From BOKV01 sp041739465 (GTDB taxonomy: Bacteria; Pseudomonadota; Alphaproteobacteria; Rhizobiales; Rhizobiaceae), in assembly GCA_041739465.1 (NCBI GenBank), contig JBGSNX010000034.1, positions 10,019 to 74,018 of the forward strand: a DNA stretch of 64,000 bases, written 5' to 3'. Under the pieces are notes generated by a model that saw nothing but the letters and a program-made list of their open reading frames with translations, made no database searches and was not told the DNA's origin. The position numbers were made by a program, and so were the translations under genes. Below are positions 15,800 to 25,102 of this stretch, piece after piece. Positions within the stretch are counted from its first letter, which is position 1. Each line of letters begins with the position of its first letter.

Positions 15800-17890
15800 T
15801 CAGTTACCGCGCCTGAATGCGTTTATCAGGCTGTTGCCTGCTGCAGGCTTTGGCGGCTCGACATAGGTGCGTGGCGGCGGCATTGGGGCAGCTGGCCTTT
15901 GTTGAGCTGGAGACTGTTCATTGCGCATGGGCGCACTGGTTTGGGGCAACAGCGAATTGGCCGATTGGGACGGATTGCGCAGCCCTGCGCCATAATCGGC
16001 GCGCTGGTCGGGTGACGGTTGCGGGCGGCGTAGCTGCGCACCTGTCAATGGCTGTCCAGGTGTTGCCTGCCCAGGTATTGGCTGCCCAGGTGTTGGCGGT
16101 ACTATCTGGCGCTGTATTCCAGCCGGGAGAACCTTTACGGGCTCAGCCGGTTCACGTGAAGGCAAGGATATCTGTTCGCCAAGATCGGCAATGCTCGGCA
16201 GGTCTTCTTCAGGCCTTGCTGCAGGCTCGCTGTTGCGCATGCGCCGAAGAACTGCACCGATATCGATTTCCTTGCCGTTGCGAACCGCTTCCTGCATTTC
16301 ATAGATGTGGCTGCCCGGCAGCAATTCCTTGGAAATGGTCTCGAAGGTCAGGCGCATTGGCGTTTTCAGTCCTTCACCAAATGCGATGGCTTCGCGGTTG
16401 GCGATGGATGCAAGAAAGCCCACGGTGGTTTGTGCGCCGTTCGTCAGTGCACCACCGATGATCTTCTGGTCAGCGGTGTTGGAGAGCCGCATTGCAAAGA
16501 CGGTATTGCACTGGGAAAAGATCGTCGGGTCGAGTTCGCTCGGGCGCTGCGTGATGATGCCAAGATAGACGCCGTACTTGCGTCCTTCCTTGGCGATGCG
16601 GGCAATTGCCTGCCGGGTTGGCCAGAATCCGGCCTTTTCGTCTGCCGGAATGTAACGGTGGGCTTCTTCGCAAACGACGAGTGTCTGGACGCCGCCATCG
16701 CTGGACAAGGCAAGGTCAAAGGCCATCCGGCACAATACCGAAACCACTGAACTCACCACTTCCGATGGCAGTCCCGACATTTCGACAACGCTGATCGGCT
16801 TGTTGTTGATCGGCAGCCGGAAAATCTCGGTGATGACCTGCTGCAGCTTGTCGCCGCCTGCGTTCGCATTGCCGAACATGAACTCGAAACGCGGATCGCG
16901 GTTGATCGAGACAATCCGGTCCTTGAGGGCCTTGAGCAGCGGCTTTTCGTGCTTGCCTTCAAGCAGGCCCAGCCGTTCGTCGATCAGCTTGAGCAGGTCG
17001 ATGATGCGGTAGGGAACGGGCGAGTCCGCGGTAAAGCCGTTGCGCCCGCTTGTCTTGCGAACCAGCTTGTTTTCCTGGTTTCCGTCTTGTTGGGTGAAGC
17101 GCTCCTTGGCATCGGCTATCAGGTCGCGCAGCAATTCAGCTTCCTGTTCCAGTCCTTTTTGACCGCGAAAAATCACTTCGGTGATTTCTTCGAACCGGAA
17201 CATCCAGAACGGCAATTGCAGCGAGCTTGCATCCTTCACCACTGATTCATTGGCAAAAGCGGCGGTGAACTCTGCATGTGGATCGAGGATGAGAATGCGC
17301 AAATCCTTGCGCTCGGCGATGATCTTGCGAAGGATCAGCGAAACAGAAGTGGACTTGCCAACACCGGTGGAGCCAACAACCGCGAAATGGCGGGAAAGCA
17401 GCTTCTCAAGGTCGATTTTTGCAGGAATTGATGCTTCCTGCGTCAGGTGGCCAACGGTGATCGTGTTGTACGCACCGGCTTTGTAAATTGCCTGGAGGTC
17501 GCCGGAGCGGATGCGGTGGGCTATTGATCCCATCCGTGGATATTGCGCAATGCCGGTGGAAAAGCTTTGCGATCCGTCGTCGCGTTCGGTGATTTCACCG
17601 ACCAGTTCCAGATAGATCCGCAAGTAGTTGGAACCGCCTTCGATCCAGCCATCGCCGGCGTTTTCAACCTTGTAGGACTGGCCGACCACCCGGTTGCGGC
17701 CTTCGAGAATGGTGATGAGCAGGCCGACCGCCCAATAGTTTTCCTTGTAATCGACCGCAGGGTCGACTTCTGCAAGAATGATGGCTCGGGTTCCATCGCA
17801 ATCAATGACATGGCCCTGGGTGCGGCGGCGATTTGCGTAATCCGCCTCGCTTTCGCCAATTGCCGGCCTTAGTTGTGCGATTTGTGTCAT
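15800..17890 (-). CDS. HerA-like DUF87 ATPase with Pro/Gln-rich tail
   Basis: This 696-residue ATPase belongs to the FtsK/HerA superfamily. An N-terminal beta-rich HAS-barrel-like domain (about 1-150) is followed by Walker A VVGSTGVGKSTS (171-182), Walker B LRILILDPHAEF, a second acidic site VVCEEAHRYIP, and an arginine-finger region ITQRPSELDPTIFSQ. Residues after about 560 are Pro/Gln-rich with PGQPI-PGQAT-PGQPL repeats and look disordered. No NurA nuclease, Sir2 or other usual partner is adjacent. It probably moves DNA or remodels a nucleoprotein complex; the partner is unknown. Confidence 0.85.
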   Translation of the reverse strand: MTQIAQLRPAIGESEADYANRRRTQGHVIDCDGTRAIILAEVDPAVDYKENYWAVGLLITILEGRNRVVGQSYKVENAGDGWIEGGSNYLRIYLELVGEITERDDGSQSFSTGIAQYPRMGSIAHRIRSGDLQAIYKAGAYNTITVGHLTQEASIPAKIDLEKLLSRHFAVVGSTGVGKSTSVSLILRKIIAERKDLRILILDPHAEFTAAFANESVVKDASSLQLPFWMFRFEEITEVIFRGQKGLEQEAELLRDLIADAKERFTQQDGNQENKLVRKTSGRNGFTADSPVPYRIIDLLKLIDERLGLLEGKHEKPLLKALKDRIVSINRDPRFEFMFGNANAGGDKLQQVITEIFRLPINNKPISVVEMSGLPSEVVSSVVSVLCRMAFDLALSSDGGVQTLVVCEEAHRYIPADEKAGFWPTRQAIARIAKEGRKYGVYLGIITQRPSELDPTIFSQCNTVFAMRLSNTADQKIIGGALTNGAQTTVGFLASIANREAIAFGEGLKTPMRLTFETISKELLPGSHIYEMQEAVRNGKEIDIGAVLRRMRNSEPAARPEEDLPSIADLGEQISLPSREPAEPVKVLPAGIQRQIVPPTPGQPIPGQATPGQPLTGAQLRRPQPSPDQRADYGAGLRNPSQSANSLLPQTSAPMRNEQSPAQQRPAAPMPPPRTYVEPPKPAAGNSLINAFRRGN

Positions 17891-18072
17891 TCATGCCCCC
17901 GTTACACTTCGGAAGGTAACACTTCACCGTTAATGTCATGTTTGCAGTGATGGTGAACAAACCCCTGCAATGGCCGCAGTGCCGGACCGGGATTTCAAGG
18001 AATGCTCCTTGCCAAACAGGCTTTGTGGCACCATCTGATGAGCACAAAATTCAGCACCAAGAGGGAAGCCAA

Positions 18073-18528
18073 ATGCAGATCAATGTGAACGGCCAGATGA
18101 CCGAGATTGGCGATGATCCGCAAATGCCGCTGCTTTGGGCCTTGCGCGACATTGCCGGCCTCAAAGGTACCAAATTTGGCTGCGGTGTGGCAGCATGCGG
18201 GGCCTGCACGGTGTTGCTGGATGGCCAGCCGGTTCGTTCCTGCCAGACACTGGTTGGCGATGTGACCGGAGCCATCACCACCATCGAAGGCATAGGCAGC
18301 CCTGAAAACCTCAACAAGGTGCAGCAGGCTTGGCTTGATGAACAAGTGCCGCAATGTGGGTACTGCCAATCCGGACAAATCCTGGCCGCTGTTGCGCTGC
18401 TTGAGCAGACACCCCAGCCCAGCGATGCAGACATCGACGATTTCATGTCAGGCAATCTTTGCCGGTGCGGAACCTACCCGCGCATCAAGGCGGCGATCAA
18501 GCGGGCTGCAGGACAGGGAGCGGCATGA
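18073..18528 (+). CDS. [2Fe-2S] subunit of a molybdenum hydroxylase (IorA type)
   Basis: The 151-residue electron-transfer subunit carries two [2Fe-2S] clusters. The plant-ferredoxin-type site is in FGCGVAACGACTVLLDG with a later Cys in PVRSC, and the helical-domain site is in QCGYCQSGQ plus LCRCGTYPRIKAA. It resembles isoquinoline 1-oxidoreductase alpha subunits. GAGGGA precedes ATG 18073; earlier in-frame ATGs do not match the family start. Its stop overlaps the large-subunit start (ATGA), so the two are coupled. Confidence 0.93.
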   Translation: MQINVNGQMTEIGDDPQMPLLWALRDIAGLKGTKFGCGVAACGACTVLLDGQPVRSCQTLVGDVTGAITTIEGIGSPENLNKVQQAWLDEQVPQCGYCQSGQILAAVALLEQTPQPSDADIDDFMSGNLCRCGTYPRIKAAIKRAAGQGAA

Positions 18529-20804
18529 CCATGGGCATTGCAAAAATAGCAAGACGCACGTTTCTGATTGGCGCGGCTGCCATTGCCGGCGGCATTGCGG
18601 TCGGCACTTACTTCGTTCGCAAACCCTGGGACAACCCGCTTGAAAAGGACCTTGCGCAAGGCGAGGCGACCTTCAATCCTTTCATCAAGATTGCCTCGGA
18701 CGAAACGATCACGGTCATTGTTCCGCGCGCCGAAATGGGGCAGGGCGTGCAGACCACCTTGGCAGCCTTCGTAGCCGAAGAACTTGACGTTCCCCTTGGC
18801 AAGCTGACGATTGAGCACGGCCCCGGATCGTTTGCTTACTTCAATTCGGCAATGCTGGAAGATGGCGGGCCGTTTCCGTTTTTCGACGAGAGCTTCATTG
18901 CAGAAACAATGCGTTCGGCTTCCGGGCCGCTTTCCAAGATGCTTGGCTTGCAGGTGACGGGAGGGTCGTCGTCAACGCGCGATGCCTTTGAAAAGATGCG
19001 TCAGGCCGGTGCTGCTGCGCGCCAGATGCTGATTGCAGCCGCAGCTGCACGATGGAACGTCAACGCACAGTCGCTTTCGACCGCTGACGGATTTGTCGTG
19101 GATGCAGCAAGCGGCAACAAGGCAAGTTACGGCTCGCTGGCTGCCGAGGCAGGAAAGCTTCCAGCCCCCGGATCGCTGGTTCTCAAGGACAAGGCGGAGT
19201 GGAAAATCCTTGGCAAGTCGCAGCCGCGCACTGACCTCTTGGCGAAAGTGACCGGCACAGCGCAGTTCGGCATCGATGTCGACCTGCCGGATATGCTCTC
19301 TGGCACCGTGCGCATGAGCCCGCGTTTCGGCGCCAAGGCCAAAAGCATGAACGATGCAGAAGCCTTGAAGATCAAGGGTGTGCTGAAAGTCGTGCCGATC
19401 AATGCGCCGGCCGGTTCAGGTTTCGGAGTTATCGCACAGAACACTTGGGCCGCTTTCCAAGGAGCAGAGGCGCTCGTGATCGAGTGGGAGGATGCAGCCT
19501 ATCCAGCCTCGAGCCAGGCCCAGACCGATGCGCTGAGAGGGCAATTATCCAAGCCAGCCGATTTCACTTTGCGCAATGATGGCGATGTTACCGTGGCTTT
19601 TGCCGATGCGCCGCGCGAGGAAGTGCTTGAAGCTGAATATTCTGTGCCATTCCTTGCCCATGCCTGCATGGAGCCGATGAACGCCACTGCCCGCTGGAAG
19701 GACGGCGTTCTCGACATCTGGGCACCAAACCAGGGGCCGGCCATCCTGCAGATGGTTGCAGCCCCGCTGGTCGGAGTCGAAGCCGCTGATGTGCGGGTTC
19801 ACACGACTTTTCTTGGCGGTGGATTTGGCAGGCGCGCGGAAGCCGATTTCCCGACCTATGCCGTGGAAATGGCGAAGGTTGCGGACGGCATACCGGTCAA
19901 GGTGGTCTGGACGCGCGAAGAAGACATGCGCCACGATGCGTATCGCCCGGCAGCAGTTGCAAAGATGAAAGCAAGGGTGCGCAAGGGAGAGGGACCCGTG
20001 GCAGTGGACATCGCGGTGGCTGCACCGTCGGTCATTGCCAGCGTGCTCAAACGTACGTTCCCGTCAATTTCGCCGATGGGACCGGACAAGACGCTCACTG
20101 AAGGTTCGCATGATCAGCCTTTGACAATCGCCAACTACCGGGTTGCCGGGCACAAGACTGATCTGGGCATCCCAGTCGGTTTCTGGCGTTCGGTCGGAAA
20201 TTCCTACAACGGTTTTTTCCACGAGTGTTTTCTGGATGAGATTGCAACAGCATCCGGCGTTGACCCGCTCGAAATGCGGCTGAAGCTGATGGCGCAATAT
20301 CCAGCAGCTACAGGCGCACTGAAGAAAGTGGCTGAGATGTCCGGCTGGGGCCGCGATCCTGGACCGGGCAGGGGCCTAGGCATCGCACACACGCTGTCCT
20401 TTGGCGCATGGGTAGCAGAGGTTGCGCAGGTGCATGTTTCACCGGAAGGTCTGCGCATCGAGAACATCTGGTGCGCCATCGAAATCGGCCAGGCCATGGA
20501 CCCAGGCATCGTCAAGGCACAAACGATGTCCGGCATCGTTTTCGGTCTGTCGTCTGCTCTGGGACAGGAAATCACGTTCGCCAACGGGGAAGTTGAACAA
20601 TCCAATTTCACTGATTTTGATGCGATGCGGATGAGCCAATGCCCGCGCATCGAGGTCGAAATTCTGGAAACCTTCCACAAGATGGGGGGTGCAGGTGAAC
20701 CGGGTACGCCGCCTTCAATTCCTGCAGTTGCCAATGCGATTTTCAAGGCAACCGGCAAGCGGCTCCGCTCCATGCCGTTTGGCAAGGAAGTCGATTTCGC
20801 CTGA
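18525..20804 (+). CDS. Molybdopterin-binding subunit of a molybdenum hydroxylase (IorB type)
   Basis: This 759-residue catalytic subunit hydroxylates N-heterocycles or aldehydes using water, in the xanthine dehydrogenase superfamily. A Tat-type leader with ARRTFLIGAAAIAGG suggests export or periplasmic membrane anchoring. Cofactor and active-site segments include AEMGQGVQT, FLGGGFGRRAE and the terminal GGAGEPGTPPS with the catalytic Glu. Fusion of the medium and large domains is typical of IorB. No FAD subunit, cytochrome or XdhC-like maturation gene is adjacent. The natural substrate cannot be read from sequence. Confidence 0.9.
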   Translation: MTMGIAKIARRTFLIGAAAIAGGIAVGTYFVRKPWDNPLEKDLAQGEATFNPFIKIASDETITVIVPRAEMGQGVQTTLAAFVAEELDVPLGKLTIEHGPGSFAYFNSAMLEDGGPFPFFDESFIAETMRSASGPLSKMLGLQVTGGSSSTRDAFEKMRQAGAAARQMLIAAAAARWNVNAQSLSTADGFVVDAASGNKASYGSLAAEAGKLPAPGSLVLKDKAEWKILGKSQPRTDLLAKVTGTAQFGIDVDLPDMLSGTVRMSPRFGAKAKSMNDAEALKIKGVLKVVPINAPAGSGFGVIAQNTWAAFQGAEALVIEWEDAAYPASSQAQTDALRGQLSKPADFTLRNDGDVTVAFADAPREEVLEAEYSVPFLAHACMEPMNATARWKDGVLDIWAPNQGPAILQMVAAPLVGVEAADVRVHTTFLGGGFGRRAEADFPTYAVEMAKVADGIPVKVVWTREEDMRHDAYRPAAVAKMKARVRKGEGPVAVDIAVAAPSVIASVLKRTFPSISPMGPDKTLTEGSHDQPLTIANYRVAGHKTDLGIPVGFWRSVGNSYNGFFHECFLDEIATASGVDPLEMRLKLMAQYPAATGALKKVAEMSGWGRDPGPGRGLGIAHTLSFGAWVAEVAQVHVSPEGLRIENIWCAIEIGQAMDPGIVKAQTMSGIVFGLSSALGQEITFANGEVEQSNFTDFDAMRMSQCPRIEVEILETFHKMGGAGEPGTPPSIPAVANAIFKATGKRLRSMPFGKEVDFA

Positions 20805-20815
20805 TCTTTGAAAAG

Positions 20816-20846
20816 GTGTCCGACCCTTTCGGGTCGGGCACATTTT
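20816..20846 (+). terminator. Terminator after iorAB
   Basis: An eleven-base-pair stem (20816-20826 with 20831-20841, loop TTTC, one G-U) is followed by ATTTT. It lies 11 bases past the stop of the large subunit. Confidence 0.8.
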
Positions 20847-20962
20847 GCCTGGAAAAACCCCGGGCAATTTAAATCACGATACCCCGAACTTTATTGGTGG
20901 CGCTTTCTGTCTTGTTCCGGCTAAGGATTGGCAACCGCAATCACCTTTGGGGTTGATTTGCC

Positions 20963-22378
20963 ATGAGCGACCCGCACGACACGGCTGAGACCGCCCTCGC
21001 GCCTGAATCAGTGCGCGAGGTTCAGGCCGTTTACGACGAAGATGGCTATCTTCGCGAAGACTATGTCGTCGGCATCGAAGAGGTGCTGGAAACGGGCGAT
21101 GCTGCGGCGGTTCGCGCTTTTGTCGAGCCGTTGCACGAAACCGAACTGGGCGACCTGCTTGAAGCGCTGAATTCAGGCCAGCGCGCACGTCTGGTTCAGC
21201 TTGCGGGCGATGCTTTCGACTTGACGGCACTCACCGAGGTCGACGAGGCAATTCGCCTTGAGATCATCGACGCGTTGTCCAACGCACAGATCGCCGAGGC
21301 CGTTCAGGAACTCGATTCCGATGATGCGGTCTACATCCTTGAAGACATGGAAACCGAGGACCAGGACGAGGTTCTCGCTGCCCTGCCGTTTGAGGAGCGA
21401 TTGCGGCTTCGCCGCGCACTGGACTATGGCGAAGAAACTGCCGGTCGGCGCATGCAGTCGGAATTCATCGCGGTGCCGCCTTACTGGTCGATTGGCCAAA
21501 CCATTGACTACATGCGCGACGACAGGGAACTGCCCGACCGGTTTCACGAAATCTTTGTCGTCAGCCCGCAATATGAACTGATCGGTTCGGTGCCGCTGGA
21601 TCGCCTTCTGCGCTCGCAGCGCAAGGTCAAGATCGGCGATATAGCCGAGGATGTCCGCTCCATCCCTGCCGACGAGGACCAGGAGCAAGCGGCGCGGCTG
21701 TTCGAACAATACGATCTTCTGTCCGCGCCAGTTGTTGATGAAGCGCGCCGGCTGGTTGGCGTCCTGACCATCGATGACGTGGTCGACGTCATCAATCAGG
21801 AAGCCGACGAAGACATCAAGCGCATGGGCGGTGTCGGCGACGAAGAGCTTTCCGACAGCGTTCTGGAAATTGCAAAGTCGCGCTTCCTGTGGCTGTTTGT
21901 GAACCTGTTCACGGCAATCCTGGCTTCATTGGTTATCGGGCTTTTCGATGCGACCATCGAACAAATGGTGGCACTGGCAATACTGATGCCGATCGTCGCT
22001 TCAATGGGTGGCAATGCGGGAACGCAAACAATGACCGTGGCTGTGCGCGCACTGGCAACCCGCGAGATCGATGCACGCAACATGCGCCGCGTGATCTTGC
22101 GCGAATTGGCGGTGGGCATGATCAACGGCGTGGTTTTCGCCGCCCTGATTGGGGCGATGGCCGGACTCTGGTTTGCAAGCTTCAGCATTGGCCTGGTCAT
22201 TGCGGCGGCAATGGTGGTCAACATGATTTCCGCAGCACTCGCCGGCATTCTCATACCCATCCTGCTGGACAGGTTCGAGATTGATCCAGCCGTAGCCTCA
22301 AGCGTTTTCGTCACCACGGTTACCGACGTGGTGGGTTTTTTCGCATTTCTGGGGCTTGCAGCGTGGTGGTTTGGCTAG
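20963..22378 (+). CDS. mgtE: Magnesium transporter MgtE
   Basis: The 471-residue protein is a Mg2+-gated channel. It has the acidic N-terminal superhelical domain (about 25-135, ETELGDLLEALNSGQRARL), two CBS domains (about 140-265, including LSAPVVDEARRLVGVLTIDDVVDVI), a connecting helix, and five membrane segments (about 290-471). The pore segment MPIVASMGGNAGTQTMTV is the family signature. The gene stands alone after the iorAB terminator. No Mg2+-sensing leader was recognised in the 116 bases between the terminator and the start. Confidence 0.95.
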   Translation: MSDPHDTAETALAPESVREVQAVYDEDGYLREDYVVGIEEVLETGDAAAVRAFVEPLHETELGDLLEALNSGQRARLVQLAGDAFDLTALTEVDEAIRLEIIDALSNAQIAEAVQELDSDDAVYILEDMETEDQDEVLAALPFEERLRLRRALDYGEETAGRRMQSEFIAVPPYWSIGQTIDYMRDDRELPDRFHEIFVVSPQYELIGSVPLDRLLRSQRKVKIGDIAEDVRSIPADEDQEQAARLFEQYDLLSAPVVDEARRLVGVLTIDDVVDVINQEADEDIKRMGGVGDEELSDSVLEIAKSRFLWLFVNLFTAILASLVIGLFDATIEQMVALAILMPIVASMGGNAGTQTMTVAVRALATREIDARNMRRVILRELAVGMINGVVFAALIGAMAGLWFASFSIGLVIAAAMVVNMISAALAGILIPILLDRFEIDPAVASSVFVTTVTDVVGFFAFLGLAAWWFG

Positions 22379-22398
22379 CCGGGCAGTTTGCAACCCGA

Positions 22399-23046
22399 CT
22401 ACTGCTTGACAGAAGCCGTGTAGGACAGATCAAGGCTCGGTTCTGCAATGTTCAGCGGAAGCGTGGTGATCTGGTGCAGGATGCGCTGGTGAACGTCCTT
22501 GTGGTCACCCATGGCAATATGCGTCGTCGAATAATCGAAGGCATTGGCAATGGTGATGTTGTTGCCCTTGGCAAGGCGAACCTTGTCGCGCAGGCAACCA
22601 AGTGCGCTGCAGGTGAAATTGTCCACCCGGCGCACATTTGACGTGACATCGGCCAGAGGGAGGCCGTCGATAACGCCCATATAGCTGATCTCGATGCCCT
22701 CATTCTTGAGCACACCGCCCATGCGGGTAATCAGGTTTGCACCAAAACTGATGCCAATGAGGTTGATCTCGACTTCCGGGTTGCGTTTGTGCGCCTTACG
22801 GATGTCCGCCATGATGGACGACTGGATGACCGTCGATCCTTCCACCGGGCTGATGTAGCTATAAAGCTCGGCACCGGGGATTTTTTTCTGCAAGTTGGTG
22901 AAACCATAGCCGATGAACGGCACCGCGCTGGCAAGACCATTGATCAAATAGGTCTTGCTTTCGACGGCCTGCGCCTGCGCCTGTTCCATCGTTCCGGCCT
23001 GCAAGCCGAATATTGCAAGTGCTGACAGTAAAAGGGTGCGCTTCAT
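22399..23046 (-). CDS. Secreted alpha/beta-hydrolase-like protein
   Basis: A 215-residue protein with a signal peptide (MKRTLLLSALAIFGLQAG...AQA). A nucleophile-elbow motif LIGISFGANL places Ser100 in the G-x-S-x-G pattern of lipases and thioesterases. YLINGLASAVPFIGYGF resembles the oxyanion-hole strand. Candidate acid and base residues are in the VIDGLPLADV and AMGDHKDV regions. No substrate can be assigned. ATG 23046 is preferred since it begins the signal sequence. It converges with mgtE, 20 bases apart. Confidence 0.7.
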   Translation of the reverse strand: MKRTLLLSALAIFGLQAGTMEQAQAQAVESKTYLINGLASAVPFIGYGFTNLQKKIPGAELYSYISPVEGSTVIQSSIMADIRKAHKRNPEVEINLIGISFGANLITRMGGVLKNEGIEISYMGVIDGLPLADVTSNVRRVDNFTCSALGCLRDKVRLAKGNNITIANAFDYSTTHIAMGDHKDVHQRILHQITTLPLNIAEPSLDLSYTASVKQ

Positions 23047-23154
23047 GGTGCTGTGGTATCCCCGCTGCACGGAATTTTCCATGTGCAGTTTCGTTCATCC
23101 AGCGTTAACATCCAGTAAAGCGCCGAATTTGTGGCGGTACATGAAATGTAGCCC

Positions 23155-23508
23155 TTATCCGTACCGGTTGGGTCCTTTTGTCCCCTTGGCAACCAGCCAG
23201 TAGCTGAGCGGCAGCAGCGTGATCGCTTTCCAGCCCGGCTCGTCATGGTCGTGCATGCGCCGCACAAGCACCGAAAGTGTTGGCAGGGCAGCGAACAACA
23301 GCCATCCATTGGAAAGATATCGGGGCGCACCATCCTCCATTGGCAAAAATCCAAGCCATGGGCCCACCAGGTCGAGGTCCGCCTGCAACAGCAAAAGCCA
23401 GACTACAATGGCAAACCCGGTCCAGAACCAGAACTCGCGCCGATTCGACCGTCCGGAAAAATTGAAATAATTCCGGATCGCCGAAACAATCGCCGCAATG
23501 AAAGCCAT
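23155..23508 (-). CDS. DUF805 family membrane protein
   Basis: The 117-residue protein has the DUF805 pattern: an amphipathic start, the conserved YFNFSGRSNRREFWFW motif, then three or more membrane helices and RRMHDHDEPGW. AGGAG lies seven bases before ATG 23508. DUF805 proteins are small inner-membrane proteins of uncertain role. Confidence 0.88.
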   Translation of the reverse strand: MAFIAAIVSAIRNYFNFSGRSNRREFWFWTGFAIVVWLLLLQADLDLVGPWLGFLPMEDGAPRYLSNGWLLFAALPTLSVLVRRMHDHDEPGWKAITLLPLSYWLVAKGTKGPNRYG

Positions 23509-23621
23509 GCCGTGCTCCTGCCTGAACTGTGCCGAATGCACCGGCAACCACTTGATTCCTGACAATGGTATGCGTGGGTCGGGTCAGGCGCAACCTCGCG
23601 TGGACAGCGGGTTGATTGACT

Positions 23622-23631
23622 TTTACGTAAA
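23622..23631. promoter_or_regulatory. Palindrome TTTACGTAAA upstream of the merR-type gene
   Basis: A perfect 10-bp palindrome stands 75 bases before the MerR-family start and next to TTGACT (23616-23621). MerR-family regulators often bind palindromes in their own promoters, so autoregulation is plausible. No good -10 box was found at the expected distance. Confidence 0.35.
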
Positions 23632-23706
23632 TTCCAGTAACTGCAATTTGATAGCCAGCCAACTTTTGTTGATTTTTTTGCTGCCAACATGGAATTGTGA
23701 CCGGAA

Positions 23707-24111
23707 ATGTCGGCAAGATCCGAGATCAGTGACTACTTTACAATTACCGAACTCACCCGTGAATTCGGCGTTTCGACCCGGACCATCCGTTTCTATGAGG
23801 ATGAAGGTCTGATCAATCCGGTTCGCCGTGGCCGCACAAGGCTCTTTCGCCCGTCTGACCGGCGCTTGTTGAGCTTCATTCTTCGCGGCAAACGGCTGGG
23901 GTTCTCCATTGCCGAAATCCGCGAAGTTTTGATGATGTACAAGGAACCACCGGGCGAGGAGGGCCAATTGCGCCTGCTCATTCGCCGTGTGTCTGAAAAG
24001 CGTTCCGAACTTGAACAAAAGCGCCGTGACATTGAAGAGACGCTTCACGAACTGGAAACGGTTGAGGAAGCCAGCCTGACGCGCCTGGCCGAACTCGGCG
24101 TTGGTACCTGA
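23707..24111 (+). CDS. MerR family transcriptional regulator
   Basis: The 134-residue regulator has the winged helix-turn-helix TITELTREFGVSTRTIRFYEDEGL-type start (residues 11-35), the RLFRPSDRRLLSFILRGKRLGFS wing, then a coiled-coil dimerisation helix rich in Glu/Arg. It lacks the cysteines of metal-sensing MerR proteins and resembles the LiuR-like group that controls acyl-CoA or branched-chain amino acid catabolism. No such catabolic genes are adjacent, so the target is unknown. Confidence 0.85.
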   Translation: MSARSEISDYFTITELTREFGVSTRTIRFYEDEGLINPVRRGRTRLFRPSDRRLLSFILRGKRLGFSIAEIREVLMMYKEPPGEEGQLRLLIRRVSEKRSELEQKRRDIEETLHELETVEEASLTRLAELGVGT

Positions 24112-24117
24112 TACTTC

Positions 24118-24594
24118 TCAAATCCAGCGACGTACCCGCTTGGCGTAATCGCGCCACGCCTTCCCAAAATGCGATTCAAGGTGTTTTTCCTCGCGCACAA
24201 TCGCAAATTGCTGCTCAAGAAGGCCGGTGGCAATTGCAATGGCAAACAGCCACGGCACGCCAGCCGCAAGGCCGATGCCGCATGTCAGCACGATGTTGGC
24301 AAGGTAGATCGGATTGCGCGAGACGGCGAAAGGACCGCTGGTGACCAGATGGCTTGAGCGGCCGATCGGATTGACTGTGGTCTTGTGTTTCCACAATTCC
24401 CGGATGGCCAGGAAATAGATCAACGCCGCCACCGCAATGGCAACGAACCCCGTCCCTTGCAGCATTTCGCGCGCCGACCCGACAGCCCAGGGCAGCGGCA
24501 GCACGGATTGCAGGACAAAGCCTGCCGCAATACCACCCAAAAGGATCATCGGTGGCCAAGGAATTTTGTTGGGTGTGTCGTGGTGCTTGTTCAA
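24118..24594 (-). CDS. Isoprenylcysteine carboxyl methyltransferase family protein
   Basis: This 158-residue integral membrane protein belongs to the ICMT/PEMT-like superfamily. It has about four to five hydrophobic segments, then the conserved RNPIYLANIVL and the C-terminal EEKHLESHFGKAWRDYAKRVRRW, which forms the SAM-binding end. Bacterial members have few proven substrates. A TTG start at 24594 with AAGAGG upstream is preferred, because the longer ATG form (24699) would overlap the divergent GNAT gene. Confidence 0.82.
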   Translation of the reverse strand: MNKHHDTPNKIPWPPMILLGGIAAGFVLQSVLPLPWAVGSAREMLQGTGFVAIAVAALIYFLAIRELWKHKTTVNPIGRSSHLVTSGPFAVSRNPIYLANIVLTCGIGLAAGVPWLFAIAIATGLLEQQFAIVREEKHLESHFGKAWRDYAKRVRRWI

Positions 24595-24661
24595 GGTGGC
24601 CCTCTTGGCATGTGTACGCTTGTTCGCGTAGTTCTTTGGAAAATAGGACGGGAGCGGGTTG

Positions 24662-25102
24662 ATGGCAATCAGGATCAGGGAGTTGAGCCAAAACGACAAG
24701 GAAGGCTGGCGCGCAATGTGGCGCGGCTATCAGCATTTTTATGAGGCTGATCTGACCGCAGACGAGGAGCGCCTTTGGTCATCCCTCATGATGCCCGGTG
24801 CCGATGGACCCTATGCACTGGTTGCCGAAGGCGACAATGGCGAACTGATCGGGCTTGCCCAGTACCTGTTTCACATCAGCACCTGGTCGGCGGCACAAAG
24901 GTGTTATCTCAACGATCTTTTCACAATGCCGCAGGCCCGAGGTCAGGGAGTGGCGCGCAGTCTCGTCGAAGAAGTTTACCGACGGGCGGATGCACGCGGG
25001 GTCGGACAGGTCTGGTGGCTGACCCAGGAATTCAACGCAACGGCCCAATTACTGTACGACAAGATTGCCAAGCGGACCCCGTTCATCAAATACGCCCGCT
25101 GA
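24662..25102 (+). CDS. GNAT family N-acetyltransferase
   Basis: A 146-residue acetyltransferase. It shows the GNAT fold: beta-alpha start MAIRIRELSQNDKEGW, beta4 RCYLNDLFTMP and the acetyl-CoA loop QARGQGVARSL, then WWLTQEFNATAQLLYDKIAKRTPFIKY. GGAG precedes ATG 24662. The acceptor is unknown. The 3' end overlaps the convergent DUF1624 gene by 17 bases. Confidence 0.88.
   Translation: MAIRIRELSQNDKEGWRAMWRGYQHFYEADLTADEERLWSSLMMPGADGPYALVAEGDNGELIGLAQYLFHISTWSAAQRCYLNDLFTMPQARGQGVARSLVEEVYRRADARGVGQVWWLTQEFNATAQLLYDKIAKRTPFIKYAR

Noticed and set aside
16040..16110. Short DNA repeats near 16.05-16.1 kb
   Set aside because: They encode the PGQ repeats of the HerA-like protein tail and are not a separate element.
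15800..17890. HerA-like gene as part of a phage-defence system
   Set aside because: No NurA, Sir2 or other effector gene is adjacent; neighbours are housekeeping or metabolic genes.
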